A stretch of 64,000 nt of DNA, taken from contig JALJCQ010000016.1 of NCBI GenBank assembly GCA_023091665.1, positions 496,001 to 560,000 on the forward strand, in the 5' to 3' direction. This stretch comes from Pythium myriotylum (Eukaryota; Oomycota; Peronosporomycetes; Pythiales; Pythiaceae). Below, one piece after another: positions 51,363 through 62,771 of the stretch. The translations under genes were made by a program, and so were the position numbers. A model generated the notes under the pieces. It was not told the DNA's origin. It was given only the letters and a program-made list of their open reading frames with translations, and searched no databases. Every line of letters begins with the position of its first letter. Within the stretch, counting starts at the first letter, position 1.

Positions 51363-53876
51363 TCAGAGCCACGACCTTACAATCGCTTTAGTCGAGTAAA
51401 AACCGACCTTGGAGTTGGCCGAAGATCGTCCTTTTCGTATCCGAGCCGGTGCCGACGGTTGTCCTCGCAATGGTTTTCGAAGTGGAGTCCAGTCATTTGA
51501 TGAATCCGGTCCATAATGCTGTGGGTGCCTTTGCTCTCCGCCATCAAAAGAGTACGGCTCACCTTCGTGTCCTTCGTCGTTACTGCCACTCTCTTCGTCT
51601 TCTTGGACGGTTAACTCGTGGATTGTTAGAGCCTGTTCGTCGAGCCGGCGTTTGAGCCTCGCTCGTTCACGCTGGAGATCCGTAAGCTCCCGCATGAGAT
51701 CCACAACTTTTTTCTCGTACTCAGACTGGAGGCTGTCTTTCTCCTGTGAACGAGATGCTTGGATCTGTTTCAGCTCATGGCGTAAGTGCTCACACTCTCT
51801 ACGAAGCACCGCCACAGTCGCACTGTCGTCTCTTTGAGCAGGAGAAGCTCCATTCTCGGAAGAAAACGACACGCTTGACGCTTGGGGGTCACTTCGCGTT
51901 GGAGTCGAGCTGTTTGAGCGGAGCTTTGACGGCGACGAGTATTTTGATTTCAGGAGATTGTCTATGGTGTGTGCCTGCTCTTCGATCAGCAGGTTTGCGC
52001 TCAGCTGAGCAGCCATGATCTCGTTCCACTGCTTTGCCTTTTCGTTCTTCAGCTGTTCGTACTCATCTACCTGCAATTCTAGTTGCTTCTGAATACTTAC
52101 TTTCTCACTAGCAAGTCGCTTCGTCTCCGCTTCCATGGCTTTGATAGTTTCTTTCATTCGATCAAGCTTTGCAAACAACATTCGATCAGGGATTCTATCT
52201 CGAGGCCCCAACAACATGTACCAACCTCTTCTCGTCGTCCAATCTCCAGCTCCTGCAGTTGCTTGCTTTGGTCTGCCGTCTGTCCAGACCGAATTGACTT
52301 CAGTTCGGATGCGTGTTTGTGAAAGTTTGTAAGGTTCAACATACCACAGTAGTCATCTTCGAGAGATTTTCCATCAATTCTTGTATCTGGCTTTTGTATT
52401 CTTCACTCCTCTGAGCTTCCTCTGACCCTTTCCTCTCCAATTCTTGGATACGTTTATCTGCTTTAGAAAGCATATCGACGAGCTTTTTCTCCTTGGTTTG
52501 TAGCTGGTCGATATTCTCAACCAGCGTTTTCAGTTCTCTTTGTTGCTGGTCGCTGTCTCTCATTGAGACCTGCAGTTGCTTGGACACGTCCATGTACTTA
52601 GCATTGATGTCCTGGAACCGGTCCCATCTTTCCAGTTCCATTTCTTTGACGACTTGCAGACGAGTCTGCTCGCGCACAGCGTCCATTTTGATCTCAAAAT
52701 CTTCTTGTCGCTGTTCTGGTGTCTTCATGCACACGGTACACGTTGCAGTGCTCCGCTTAAGTCGCTTCTCCATTTCCCAGTACTCTTCTTCCTTCTCCTT
52801 GAGTGCCTGATCATGCCGAGCCTTCATTGTTCGCATGCTCTGGCTAACACGGTTATTTTGCTCTACGATTAGCTCTCGCGATCGATACAGACCATTGTAG
52901 TCTTCTTGTAGCATCATAAGTTGTTCCTTGGCTTGTGCATGAGCCGCAAGAATTTCGCGCCACTTTTCCTTCATCTTGCGTACAGTGAGTTGGTGCTCGC
53001 CCTTCATGTCACTCTTGCCTGCCAATGCTTCTTGTAGAGCGGTTGATAAGTCGGACACTTTCCGCTTATAAACTATCACTTCGCTCTGCATCTTCTCCTT
53101 AAGCTGGAAGCTCGCGTTCTCCCGGTACCGACTTTCTTGGAGCTCCTTGTCGAGCATAGCGAGCCTAACTTGAGCTTTCTCAAGCTGGTCACCAAGTGGC
53201 TTCTTTAGGGTTTGCCACTCCTTTCGCTCGCTCTCGAGCTTGCTGCGCAGCTGGTCGACGCGTGCACGAAGAGCTTTACGCTCCTCGTGGGTGCTATTCA
53301 CGCTCGCAGCGGCTTCCTTCTTTACGAGGGCTAAGGCATCTTCGTGTTTGCGCTCCACCGTGCGGACAGTCTCGCTCAGCTCCGTCATCTTGGCCTGATC
53401 TGCTTGGTGCTGGTCCAACGCGGTCTCTAGCAGCGAGCTCGTATGGCGAAACTGTTCCTGATACTTCGCACTTTCTTTCTCGCTCGCGGAGAGCGCGGCC
53501 TGCAGTGACGCGATCTCCTTCTTGAGTTGGACAGCGTGCTGGCTCGCCACTGCTGCCGCCTTGGCGGCACTCTGGTCCTTCTTCACCAGCTGCTGCCGCA
53601 GTGACTCGAGATCGCGGATGAACGCGTGCCGCTCCTGTTAAACACCCACTCCTGAGGGGCGCCCTGTGCGGATACAGACGCAACGATTACCTTCTCGAAG
53701 CACCGCTGAATGTCCTTGATCGGCAGCGTCGCGGTGATGCTCTCAGTCGCAGCCGCCGCGGCCGCCATGGCCCCACCGCCAGCGGTGTACATCTTACTAT
53801 AGCTGCCTCGGCTGCTATTCCGCGCCTCGGCAGCAGGGCTCGCGCAGGCCGGCCGAGTGAACGATGTCTTCCGCAT
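51363..53876 (-). CDS. Long coiled-coil protein, family not recognised
   Basis: Four exons on the minus strand, 53876-53691, 53634-52345, 52279-52226 and 52166-51363, with introns of 56, 65 and 59 nt, give 777 aa. After an Ala-rich N-terminus the chain is almost continuous heptad-rich coiled coil (about residues 60-680), with a short break at [12 protein letters not shown] near residue 350. The end is Ser/Arg-rich and basic. There is no motor, kinase or membrane segment. Such proteins often sit at basal bodies, centrosomes or Golgi, and the CEP43-like gene shows that such structures exist here, but nothing in the sequence assigns it. A 54 nt exon lies between the two main coiled-coil exons. 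The gene model is sound. Confidence 0.75.
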
Positions 53877-54297
53877 TTACATTCATAGACGTCGGCGTGC
53901 GGGATGGAGAGGCAAGGGACGACTTCAACCATAGTGTTGACTTTGATAACTTATATAGCTTGTAATATACACATTCGTTTTAACATGAAGTCATATTAAA
54001 TATGAACATGATAACTTCATAAATGCATTACCCTAGATAGTCATCACTCCCATTGATTATGGCGCGAGACCGTTTCGAAACGGCGCCGAAAATGGCGCGA
54101 CCGACTCACCTCCCTCGTGGATTCAGATGACCATCTTCGCATGGGCGGCATCGTCAATGTCGCTCGTCGACTGGAGCCCGCCATATCTGTCTCGCTGTGA
54201 TGGAGGAAGATCTTTCCACACTCGTTTCGTCGGCCCAACACAATCCGGTTTTAGAGGAGACCTGGACCGTTGAGTTCCGACTTCGTCATTGATCGCG
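53877..54297. other. AT-rich intergenic segment with nested inverted repeats
   Basis: This holds the shared upstream region of the coiled-coil and acid phosphatase genes. The core (53940-54040) is markedly AT-rich compared with the rest. ATGAAGT (53985-53991) pairs with ACTTCAT (54014-54020), and CATATT (53992-53997) pairs with AATATG (53999-54004) inside it. Confidence 0.6.
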
Positions 54298-55586
54298 ATG
54301 ACCGCTCGTGGACGTCTCGCGCTGCGTCAGCTCCAGGTGCTTCATCGCCACGGCGACCGCAGTCCGCTCGCGAACGTCTTCGTCGGCAGCGGAGCCACCG
54401 CCGTGGGAGAAGAAGTCGCGCGCTGGGATGCGCGCTTGCCGTCGGACGCGGCGCTAGACTCGCTCGGTCTCAAGTACCGACTTCGAGATCCGTCGCCGAC
54501 GACCAAAGTGATGCAGCAAAAGCCATTCGGCTGTCTCACGGAAAAAGGCATCGAGCAAATGAAAGCGCGCGGTGAACGGATCGCTGCGTTTTGCGCAAGT
54601 GAAGGTCTGTCGATGGAGAGACTGGAAGAGACCGATCTGCTTGTGTTCTGCAACACCTACATGCGCACGCAACTCAGCGTCCAGGCATTACTCACCGGCA
54701 TGCTGGAGGGCCACGACCACCTCGTTCCACCCGTTCATGTTCTTCCGCTTGACCGAGATATGATCCACAGTAAGGTCTTGGAGAGTTGCCATTGAGTGCT
54801 ATGGCTAACGGAAGTGATTGTTTGCAGCATACTCTGTGTACCCGGAGCTGTCAACACTGACTGCCAACTTAGACAAGGAGAGTGAGCCATTTAGCCGACG
54901 TGAGAGCGAAATGGCTGCACTCAAGCAGGAACTGCTGTACGCGATGCCATTGTACCGAAAAGGAGGAGCGCAGTTCTTCTGGACAACGTGTGCGGACTAC
55001 TTTTACTGCCGTGAGGCCCATGGTCTACCTCTAATTCCCGGTACGGAAAGTCTTCGTGACGCTACTGTGAATCATATGAGCTACCGATATCACCAGGTGG
55101 GGTGTTTGCAAACCTGCTTGAATCGTCAGATATTGACTCGTGGGGCTGTCCTCCATAGTTTTACGATAACCGGCGCATCCGAAGTCTCGTTGCAGGCCAA
55201 CTATTGGACCATGCTATGAAGGAGGTGAGCTTTCCTTAAAACCAATTCTGAATCGGAAGAGCGAGGCTGAGCTTGGTGAGCAGATGATCAAAGTCAAGAG
55301 CGGAGAAAGCGACGCAACGAAGCTTGTGGTTTACAGCGGTCACGACGTATCGATCCTCGCGCTACTCCACGCCATCGATGCTGACATCACTCAATCACAG
55401 ACGTACTGGCCACCATATTCGTCTGCGCTGTCGTTTGAATTGCTGGAAGATGAGGCCCACCAATGGTTCGTTCGAGCACGAATTAATGGCGAGGTGATTG
55501 CTCTGCGTCAGCAGCCGGAGACCCTCTCCATTGATGGCTTCACCGGGATTATCCATGACCAGATTGATATCGAAGAGTACGCCTAG
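54298..55586 (+). CDS. Histidine acid phosphatase family protein
   Basis: Four exons, 54298-54769, 54828-55096, 55159-55224 and 55284-55586, give 369 aa. The N-terminal catalytic motif is LHRHGDRSPL (RHGxRxP class, with Asp in place of the usual x) and the C-terminal motif is YSGHDVS with the proton donor Asp. FCNTYMRTQLSVQALLTG matches the arginine that contacts phosphate. No signal peptide is visible, unlike secreted acid phosphatases, which points to a cytosolic or mitochondrial member such as those acting on lysophosphatidic acid. The substrate is unknown. It ends 59 bp from the convergent C7orf50-like gene. Confidence 0.85.
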
Positions 55587-55645
55587 AGAATGTTGAGAAG
55601 TAGTGTATTGCTCTATGGGATACAATCGAACAATGAAAGCCTGGG

Positions 55646-56388
55646 TTACGAGAGTAGTTCAGCCACTTGGAGAGCCCGCTTGTATCGTCGTCTCGTCAGT
55701 CGGACAGCAACATCTTGCGTTTCAGCCTCCTCGTCTTCAGTCTTTTCTGGCACGCCAGTGTCAATGATCTCGTGTGCTGAATCAAGTACGCGCTGACGCG
55801 CAGCGCCTTGCAGCCCTCCTAAATACTCCAAGACTAGAGAGAACATTGACTTTGGGATGACATCAGCTTCGAGCATCCACTTCAAGATCCACTGCTGCTT
55901 GATCTTCTGCTCAACCACGACAGCTCGCTTAGACACTAAGCTCACGCTGAGCTTGGACATAACCCACAACTTACCTTGAACTTCCAGGACTCCTCACCGT
56001 CGGCAACGGGCTCGTTACGTTTCTTCCACTGCTCCAAGTAATACTTGGCTGACTGGATCATCTCGGGCGAGCGGTCCGACTTGCCACCTGCAGCGTCGGC
56101 TGCAGCAGCATCGCTGTCCGCAGCCTTCGCCTTCTTCGCGTCTTTGCTCGGCTTCTCGGTCGCAGTCCGCCCGCGCTTCTTGCCAACCACGGAGACTGTG
56201 GGCTTCGCCTCGCCGTCGTCTCCGAACTTGACGTGGTTGACGCTCTTTGCAGGCTTTAGGCTCACGCCGAGACCCGTGGTCTTCGCCGACGGCGCCGGCG
56301 TCGACGCCGCAGCCGCGGCCTTGGCCTTCTGCGCCTTCTGCGCCTTCTTGTCCTTGCCGCGCTGCTTCTTGGACGGCTTTGCGGCCAT
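55646..56388 (-). CDS. C7orf50-like WKF-domain nucleolar-type protein
   Basis: Two exons on the minus strand, 56388-55975 and 55906-55646 (68 nt intron), give 224 aa. The first half is Lys/Ala-rich with nuclear-localisation-like clusters (KKQRGKDKKAQKAQKAK, KKRGRTATEKPSKDAKKAK). The second half is the WKF domain: YYLEQWKKR, then SWKFKIKQQWILKWMLE across the intron, then SLVLEYLGGLQG and ARQRVLDSAHEII. Human C7orf50 is nucleolar and thought to work in ribosome biogenesis; the same is inferred here. A further in-frame ATG at 56457 would add 23 residues; I use 56388 because the basic start is typical. Confidence 0.8.
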
Positions 56389-56973
56389 GGTCGCGGTCGG
56401 GTTGCAGTGGATTGGATGGATTGGCGACCATGAGCTCTCACTCCACAGCATACTCATTTAATGATATTTTACTTGATATATCAGTACATCCGGTCGACTG
56501 GTGATTGGTGCTGGAGACCGCCCAGCTCTCTCTCGTGGTTCCAAAGATCCACAGTTGCACCTCTTGTGTCGCGGCCGTGTGAACTGCTCCTGGCTATGCC
56601 TCTCGGGGGGCTTAGACAGCGCTCTCCCGCAGGTCTCCGCGTGTTCGGAGTCTCGCTGGATCTGACGATCTGCGATCCGATCCAACGTTGGCGGCAATAC
56701 TGTCCGCCTACCCGACACGCCTCGCTGATTGGCGGGATTCTATTTCCTGCAACTTTGATTGGTCCAATAAGCGCGTAAATTGAAGACCGTTCGCTATTGA
56801 GGTGAATGTAGCTATCCATAGTTAACTTAACACACGTCAAGTTAACTTCAAATTGCGCGCGCCTGTTTTGAAAGAGGCGCGAAACGTTCTTGCACATCAA
56901 CTCGCAATGGCGAGGGACGCCACGCACTTCTCCTCTTGCTCGCGAGAGCTGAAGTCCCGTCTCCTGCGTCTTC
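56389..56973. promoter_or_regulatory. Divergent promoter region, WKF / cyclin genes
   Basis: This 585 bp region has no supported frame. TTAACTT-type repeats near 56819-56850 (GTTAACTTAACAC and CAAGTTAACTTC) form short palindromic AT boxes about 130 bp upstream of the cyclin start. Confidence 0.5.
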
Positions 56974-58167
56974 ATGTGCCAACCCATCTCTCGCAAGCGG
57001 TCTCGCAGCGGCAGCCTCAGTGCCATCCGACAAGTCACACCGGAGTCCAGCAGCGCGAGCAGCTACGCAGAATCCGACGTCTCAGATAGCGAGCCCGAAG
57101 CTGAGACCTCGTTCGAATCCCACTCGTCATCGCCGGCGTCGTCGTACGCATCGCTTTCGTCTCTCGGATCCTCAACGCCCGAGCGAAAGCGGTATAGAAG
57201 TGCGTCTATAGGCTCTGCGGCTGCGGAACAGGATGACGATGACGCCAGGACGGACGGAGCGGTGTCGATGACGGAGATGTCCTTGCAACGGGACGAAATC
57301 GTCGCCGCGATTCTGACGATCTCGTCGGCGCTCGGATTGACGAAAGAAACGCTACACGTTTGTGTCGATTTGCTCGATCGGTACTTGAAGCTGGCGAAAG
57401 AGACCGATGCATCGCAGCTGGAGACTCTGAGTATCGCGTACGTGTGAATTTGTCCACTCAGCGCGCTTTCAGATACAAGTCTTGCTAACATCTGAATGGC
57501 GCTGTTCTTTAGGTGTTTGTGGCTTGCCGTCAAGTTTATCGAGACGCCAGAGACGATCGCAAAGAAGTCGATCAAGCACATTCTTAAGCGCCGTCGGCAC
57601 TCAGGCAACGTAGGTCTTTCGATTTACGACTGATCACGAGTTGCATGAGCACTGATTGATCGCTCGTGAACGTAGTGGACCTGGCACGAGATTATTCGTC
57701 AAGAAGGCGAGGTTCTTCGTGTGCTGAACTTCCGCCTCATTGGCCCAACAGTGCTCTCCGCGCTTCAGGCCAAAATCCACAATGAAGGCCGATCACTGTC
57801 TCATGAGCAGCGCCAACTTGCGTTCTACTTTGCCGATCTCCTATTGCTCAAAGACCGAGCGAACAAGTTCTCGAAAGAGCTGCTCGTCGAAGCGATTTGG
57901 TTCATTGTATCGGGACACCAAATCGCTGATGTCCAGGCTCCTCTCCTTGCTCCTGTGGTAATTATCTTTCTCGCTCACCGAGACAATATCAACCCAACAC
58001 ACCAAGTATTCAAGACGTGGTTTGCACTGCGCTGCCAATACGGACCACACCTCGACGCGCCGTGGCAGCTGCCTTACGACCCCAAGTGTGACTGCAGAGT
58101 ATGTGAGCACACCTCTGAACAACTAGCTTCCCCTCCTGCGCTATCGACCCACGTATGCCCTGTGTGA
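56974..58167 (+). CDS. Cyclin-fold protein
   Basis: Three exons, 56974-57437, 57513-57609 and 57676-58167, give 350 aa. The first 100 residues are Ser-rich and probably phosphorylated (many SP/TP sites, for example TPERKR). The cyclin box follows: TLHVCVDLLDRYLKL, then ETLSIACLWLAVKFIE across the first intron, and HEIIRQEGEVLRVLNFRLIGPT. The helix pattern and the E-x-x-x-L-x-x-L-x-F-x-L motif are typical of cyclins of the A/B/J-like group. No destruction box can be named with confidence. A Cys pair near the C-terminus (CDCRVC) is unusual. It presumably partners a CDK; which one is unknown. Confidence 0.8.
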
Positions 58168-58305
58168 AGGCGGTCAATGCCTCTGACGCAGAGCGTCTGT
58201 CGACAAGGTGCTACCAGGGATAGATTCGATAGATCTAACAATTTTTGCAAGAAGTATTTATGACAAGTCATCCTTCCTGTTTTGATTACCAACGATGCCG
58301 AACGG
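58168..58305. other. Short convergent spacer
   Basis: This 138 bp spacer lies between the stops of the cyclin and lectin genes and must carry both 3' UTRs. Confidence 0.5.
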
Positions 58306-59609
58306 TTACAACAAGTGCGACTTGCGCAGATCCTGGTACTTCTTGTAGCCGGCTGCAACCACACCGCCGAGCACAAGCAGCAGCAAGAAAAATGGTGTCT
58401 TCCAGCTCGAGGTCTTCTTCGCAGTCTCTTCAACAGTCTTCTTCAGCTTGGCTTCGACCTCGTCCTTGACTTCATAAAGCGACTCCGAGACCTTATCGGT
58501 GACGCGACCATTCACCCACGCCTCGAGTTCCTGGATACGCTTCTCATCTTCGGCTTCCTGCTCGCGAAGCTTCTTGATCGTCGTCTCGGTCGACTCCTTG
58601 AGAGCCGTGAACTCGTGTTCGAAGTCTTCAATCAGCTGCTCGTACTTTCGCTTCAGAAGCGTGAGCTTAGCATCCGCGTCACCACTGCTCAGAGACTCGT
58701 CAAGATGACGTTGCGTCTTGTTCTTGACCTTCTCGTCGATCTCCGCGTGGCTGAGGTCAATCACATCGCTGTAAACACACGCCACTTCGGTTAGTTCCGG
58801 TCAACACCATTCTGCACACTAGATTGAGAGGCTTACTCGTAAACGCTGAGGGCGATAACGTCGTGGTTGTCAGCAAGACCGCCAGTTGATGCAGTGATAC
58901 CAATTGTGGCATCTTCAATCCACTCCTCTGGGATCGACACCTGCTTGCGGAAGCAATCGGTCCACTCGCCAGTGTTCTTCGGATCGATCGAGACCTGCAC
59001 AAAGTTGTCCTTGTACTGGATCTTGGCTCGGGACATGTTGAGCGACGGGCTGAACGCTGCGTTCTTCTCATGGTAGCGCATACCCTCAGCCATGCAACCT
59101 TCCTTCTCCGAGTCATGCAGATCGTCGAAGTTCTTGGTCCCGTCGTTCTCGAACACCGTCACGTCCTTGTGGCCTCCCTTGTGCTCCGAGTTGACGAATG
59201 TGTCGAAGACAAAGCCGAGGCCCCGGAACGAAGCCGTGAAGCCGTGGTTGTCGCCGGGTTGGTGGCTTTGCGCGGTCGTGATCCACAGTGCGAGTCCATC
59301 GCCGTACCAGTTGGCAGCCTGGCCACTGATGCGGAACGTGAGCACGAGCGAGAACTCCTTGCGGCCAATGCGATCCTTGCTCCAGACCCAGCCGCGGCGG
59401 CTCTGGCGATCGGGTGTGAGGCGCACAAAGTGGCGGTTGACGACTGTCGACCCGCCGTGGTCCCAGTTGATGCCCACGAGGCGCTCGCCCTCGGCCGAGA
59501 TCGTGTCAAAAGGCTTCTCGAACGAGACCTTGCTCAGCAGCTCGCCGAGCGAGACGTGCACGGCGAGCGCTGTAAGAAGCACGCAGAGATAGGCAGCGAA
59601 GGACCGCAT
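58306..59609 (-). CDS. L-type lectin cargo receptor (VIP36/ERGIC-53 family)
   Basis: Two exons on the minus strand, 59609-58837 and 58768-58306, give 411 aa. A signal peptide (residues 1-22) precedes the leguminous-type lectin domain (about 25-258): FEKPFDTI, GDGLALWIT, GLGFVFDTF with the Asp/Asn metal site, KEGCMAEGMRY, and VSIPEEWIEDATIGITASTG. A long coiled coil follows (275-385), then one transmembrane helix (FFLLLLVLGGVVAAGY) and a short basic cytosolic tail (KKYQDLRKSHLL). This is the layout of ER-Golgi receptors that bind high-mannose glycoproteins. The tail lacks the terminal KKFF of ERGIC-53, so recycling may differ. It fits with RAB1 and SEC13 in the same transport step. Confidence 0.93.
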
Positions 59610-59835
59610 GTTGCTCGCTGCGGGAGACGGAGATCACGAGGGAGGCAGTCGCTGGCCGAGGGATCGCCCGCGCGCTGCTGAGGAGCTGCTCGAATGGAAT
59701 TGGCGACGAGGTGACGTGGAGCACCCGAGACCGAGTCGGACCGCGCCACTGGAAGCACCCATCTAAGTACGAAACGTTCAGGACGAGACGCGGTTTTTAG
59801 AGAAAACATTATCAGATGGACTTTACCGTATGGTG

Positions 59836-60729
59836 CTACGGTAAATATGCAGCACCGAGGATGAGAGAGAGCGCGACGCTCGGGAAGCGCATGGGGAACA
59901 GCGATGCAGCAGCAGAGGACGACGGAGCCTCGGAGGGCGAAGCAGCAGACGAGCCTGCTCCGTTGCTGCTGGTGGCGTTGTCTCGGCAGCTGAAGCGCTC
60001 GGATTTGAGCTCGAGGGCTTTGTAGAGCGTGTCGAAGTTGAGCGCGTTGGCCGTCTTGCAGCCTTGGACGCGGTCGCCCTTGTACTCGACGCCAAAGACG
60101 GGCTTGTTGTTGGCGACGAAAGCCTTCACGTCGTCGCAGGTCTTGAACTGGATGCACTCTTCATTCACGGCAAAGTCAAAGTACGAGACGAGGTCGGCGG
60201 TCTGCTTGATGTCGTTCTTGAGACCGACCGAAAGGTTGAGAGCGTGGGCAGACTCGGCGAGGAACTTGTTGAAGTCAAGCTGCGTCTCGGCCGTAAGTGG
60301 GAACCCAGACTCGGCGTCCCATGCGTCCACATTGTCCGGGTCCACGCCGTCGCAGCCCTTGGTCTTGGCAAGCTCTAGGCGCGTCGTCATGACCTTGCGC
60401 ACTTTGTCGTTGCGCGTGTCGACGTAATACTCGCCCTTCCAGTCGGTGAGACCTTTGCCGTACATGTCCTTGGTGAATGAGTCTTTGTCCGGGCGCCAGT
60501 TCTCGTACGTGCCAGCACTGAAGTAGCACACCACTTTAATGCCTCGCTGCTGGAGTCCTGCGATCGTCTCGGCAGGCGTGTCGAAGAGGTCAATGTCGTA
60601 CATCGAGACGTTATACGAGAGATCCAGGTCCCCGTTGAGTTGGATCTGATACGATGTGCCGGGCGTCGGCTTCAACCACGCGTCCACGCATGCGAGCGAC
60701 GCGACGACTGCTAGCGCTGGGAGCCTCAT
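59836..60729 (-). CDS. GH114-like secreted glycosidase, probably GPI-anchored
   Basis: A single exon encodes 297 aa from ATG 60729. A signal peptide covers residues 1-18. The GH114 (TIM-barrel) signature regions follow: GIKVVCYFSAGTYENWRPD, GKGLTDWKGEYYVD, CDGVDPDNVDAW, and LNLSVGLKND. The C-terminus is a Ser/Ala/Pro-rich linker followed by a hydrophobic tail (SVALSLILGAAYLP), the pattern of a GPI-attachment signal. Founding members of GH114 are endo-alpha-1,4-polygalactosaminidases, which act on fungal and bacterial galactosaminogalactan-like polymers; the substrate here is unproven. Possible roles are wall remodelling or attack on other microbes. Confidence 0.88.
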   Translation of the reverse strand: MRLPALAVVASLACVDAWLKPTPGTSYQIQLNGDLDLSYNVSMYDIDLFDTPAETIAGLQQRGIKVVCYFSAGTYENWRPDKDSFTKDMYGKGLTDWKGEYYVDTRNDKVRKVMTTRLELAKTKGCDGVDPDNVDAWDAESGFPLTAETQLDFNKFLAESAHALNLSVGLKNDIKQTADLVSYFDFAVNEECIQFKTCDDVKAFVANNKPVFGVEYKGDRVQGCKTANALNFDTLYKALELKSERFSCRDNATSSNGAGSSAASPSEAPSSSAAASLFPMRFPSVALSLILGAAYLP

Positions 60730-60951
60730 GTCAAAATGCCGAATCGCGTACGTGGCGAGAGACTCAGCACGCCGCAGAGATGCGTCGCCGCGCACCCAAC
60801 GGACGGAATAGATGCGCTCCATCACGTGGCCAGCATGGCACTCCCAGTGAACCCATCTGGCACCCACGGTGGAAAAGTGCTTTTTTGGGTACTTCAACAT
60901 GGAAGGTCAACAACTTGTGTATTTCAGTGATCAATGATTGATGGAAGGCGT

Positions 60952-62771
60952 TCAATGCAGCAACGAGTCGCCATTGGAGAGCGAGCGGTAACGCAAGGGC
61001 CCGGCTTTGCGATGGACAGGTGAGTGCTTCTCGGCCTCTGCAACCATCGATTTCCGAACAGTGGAGAGAACCTGGGGGTCGACAAACTCAGTCACGAGGC
61101 CGTTGACTTCCTTGGCTAGAACTGCGCGCTCCTTGCGGATGGCCTCGATCTTGTCATTGTGGGCGGCGATGTTGAACAGGAAGCGAACGTTCTCGATGAT
61201 TGACCGACTCTCTTCGAGCACACGGATGTGCGAGTAGAGGAACACGGGAAGTCCCAGTGCAAGCGCGTAGGCGTACGAGTTGCCTCCGACGATCCAAGCG
61301 ACCAGGATCAAGAATAACCACTGAACAGGAACGAGCACTCTGTAAAGATCAGCGGCATTAGCATGGGGTTGTCTGTGAAGAAACAATCATTCAAGAGGAC
61401 GTACGCTGCTGCCATGATCTTGAACATGGACTGCGATTCCACAAAACCAGCCAACTTGTTCAGCTTTTTGCCTGATCATAACGGCATACGCTGGGTAAGT
61501 ATCGTTTCCTCACATCCTCGCAATTGATCAAAGCACGATATCTCACCGAGAAAGTAGAATGGAGAGTTTAAAATCAGCCCAGGTGTTCCTAGAGGAAGGA
61601 GCACGAGGAGAAACAAGATGCGCTCAAAGAAGAGTTGCAGCAGCGACTCTTTCTCCACTCGCATCACGATATCTTGGTCCTTTACTCGCAACGAGTCAAG
61701 CGTGTCCTTGTATGCAGCAACCTTGCGGCGTACGTCTTCAATGCGCGCTTTCTTGGCGTCGTCGGGTTCGGCCGGTTGCTCGAGCAAATTGATAATCTGC
61801 TGCGTCAGGTGAACATCGCGGTTTGCGTCAATCGATGATGGTGTGTTCAAATAGAGCCGCCGCATCACGCGCGCATCGCGAATCGTCGCGTAATCTGCCG
61901 CATTCAACGTAACTTGATGCATCCTGTCCTCCAAGAGCTCCGTCATACGCTTGACGGCGGTCTTTTCATCCGCCTGAAACGCCTCGGACGCCACATCCAA
62001 TGGACTCACTACGTAGGGCGTGCCAAACTCGACCATCACCTCACTAGAATGCAAACGACATCAGCACCCTGGAAGAGTATCAGTTGATAATCGCACGGAC
62101 CTGCGGAACGACTCCTTCTTGAAGTAGGTCAGACCGACAGGAACAATCGAGACAGGCTGGTCGTAGTTCTTGACAAAGCCTGTCGCTACACGCATGACGC
62201 CGGTGCGCAGCTTGAGCATCTTCGGCGCTGTGTAGCTCGTGCCCTCCGGGAAGAGAACCATGACATTTCCGGATGCCAAGACCTGCCACGTGCGTTCAAA
62301 CATGCGCTTGTTGGCGGCCTCGATCTCCTGATCTGTCATGTCCGAGTCCTTGTCTGCGAGCGAATCCTCGGCTCTACGCGGGCGGAAGACAGGGACAGCT
62401 CCGAGCTTGTTGAGCAAGTAGCTCATGATCGGGTTCGCGAACATCGATCCTTTGACCCATGCGTAGGGAGGCCGATTCAAGCGCGTGCACTCGGTGATAA
62501 CCAAGATCGCGTCCACGAACATGTTGGGGTGGTTGGGGCACAAGATCACGGGGCCTGTGAGCACGAGTGGAGTTAGTCGGCGCGATCACCACAGAGCCTG
62601 GCGCAACTGCTCGCTACCTTCTCGAGGAAAGTTGTTGATGCCGTAGACGCTGATCTTGCGGTAGTACGTGTGCACGAGCAGCCGCAGAAAGCGCGTGATG
62701 AGCGTGTACGCTTGCGTGGCGAGCACGGCGACGGCCAGCGCTGCCCATGCCAGTGTCCACAAGGCACTCAT
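60952..62771 (-). CDS. Glycerol-3-phosphate / DHAP acyltransferase (PlsC fold, GPT2/SCT1 type)
   Basis: Five exons on the minus strand, 62771-62618, 62554-62101, 62043-61547, 61471-61405 and 61339-60952, give 519 aa. Acyltransferase motif I is rebuilt across the first intron: GPVILCPNHPNMFVDA (NHx4D). Motif III is VLFPEGTSY and motif IV is VSIVPVGLTYF. An N-terminal membrane helix and two C-terminal ones (LFFERILFLLVLLPLGTPG, WLFLILVAWIVGG) frame the catalytic part, as in yeast GPT2/SCT1. It makes lysophosphatidic acid in the ER, the first step of glycerolipid synthesis. The GEP4-type enzyme at 12-13 kb works further down the same network. Confidence 0.87.
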
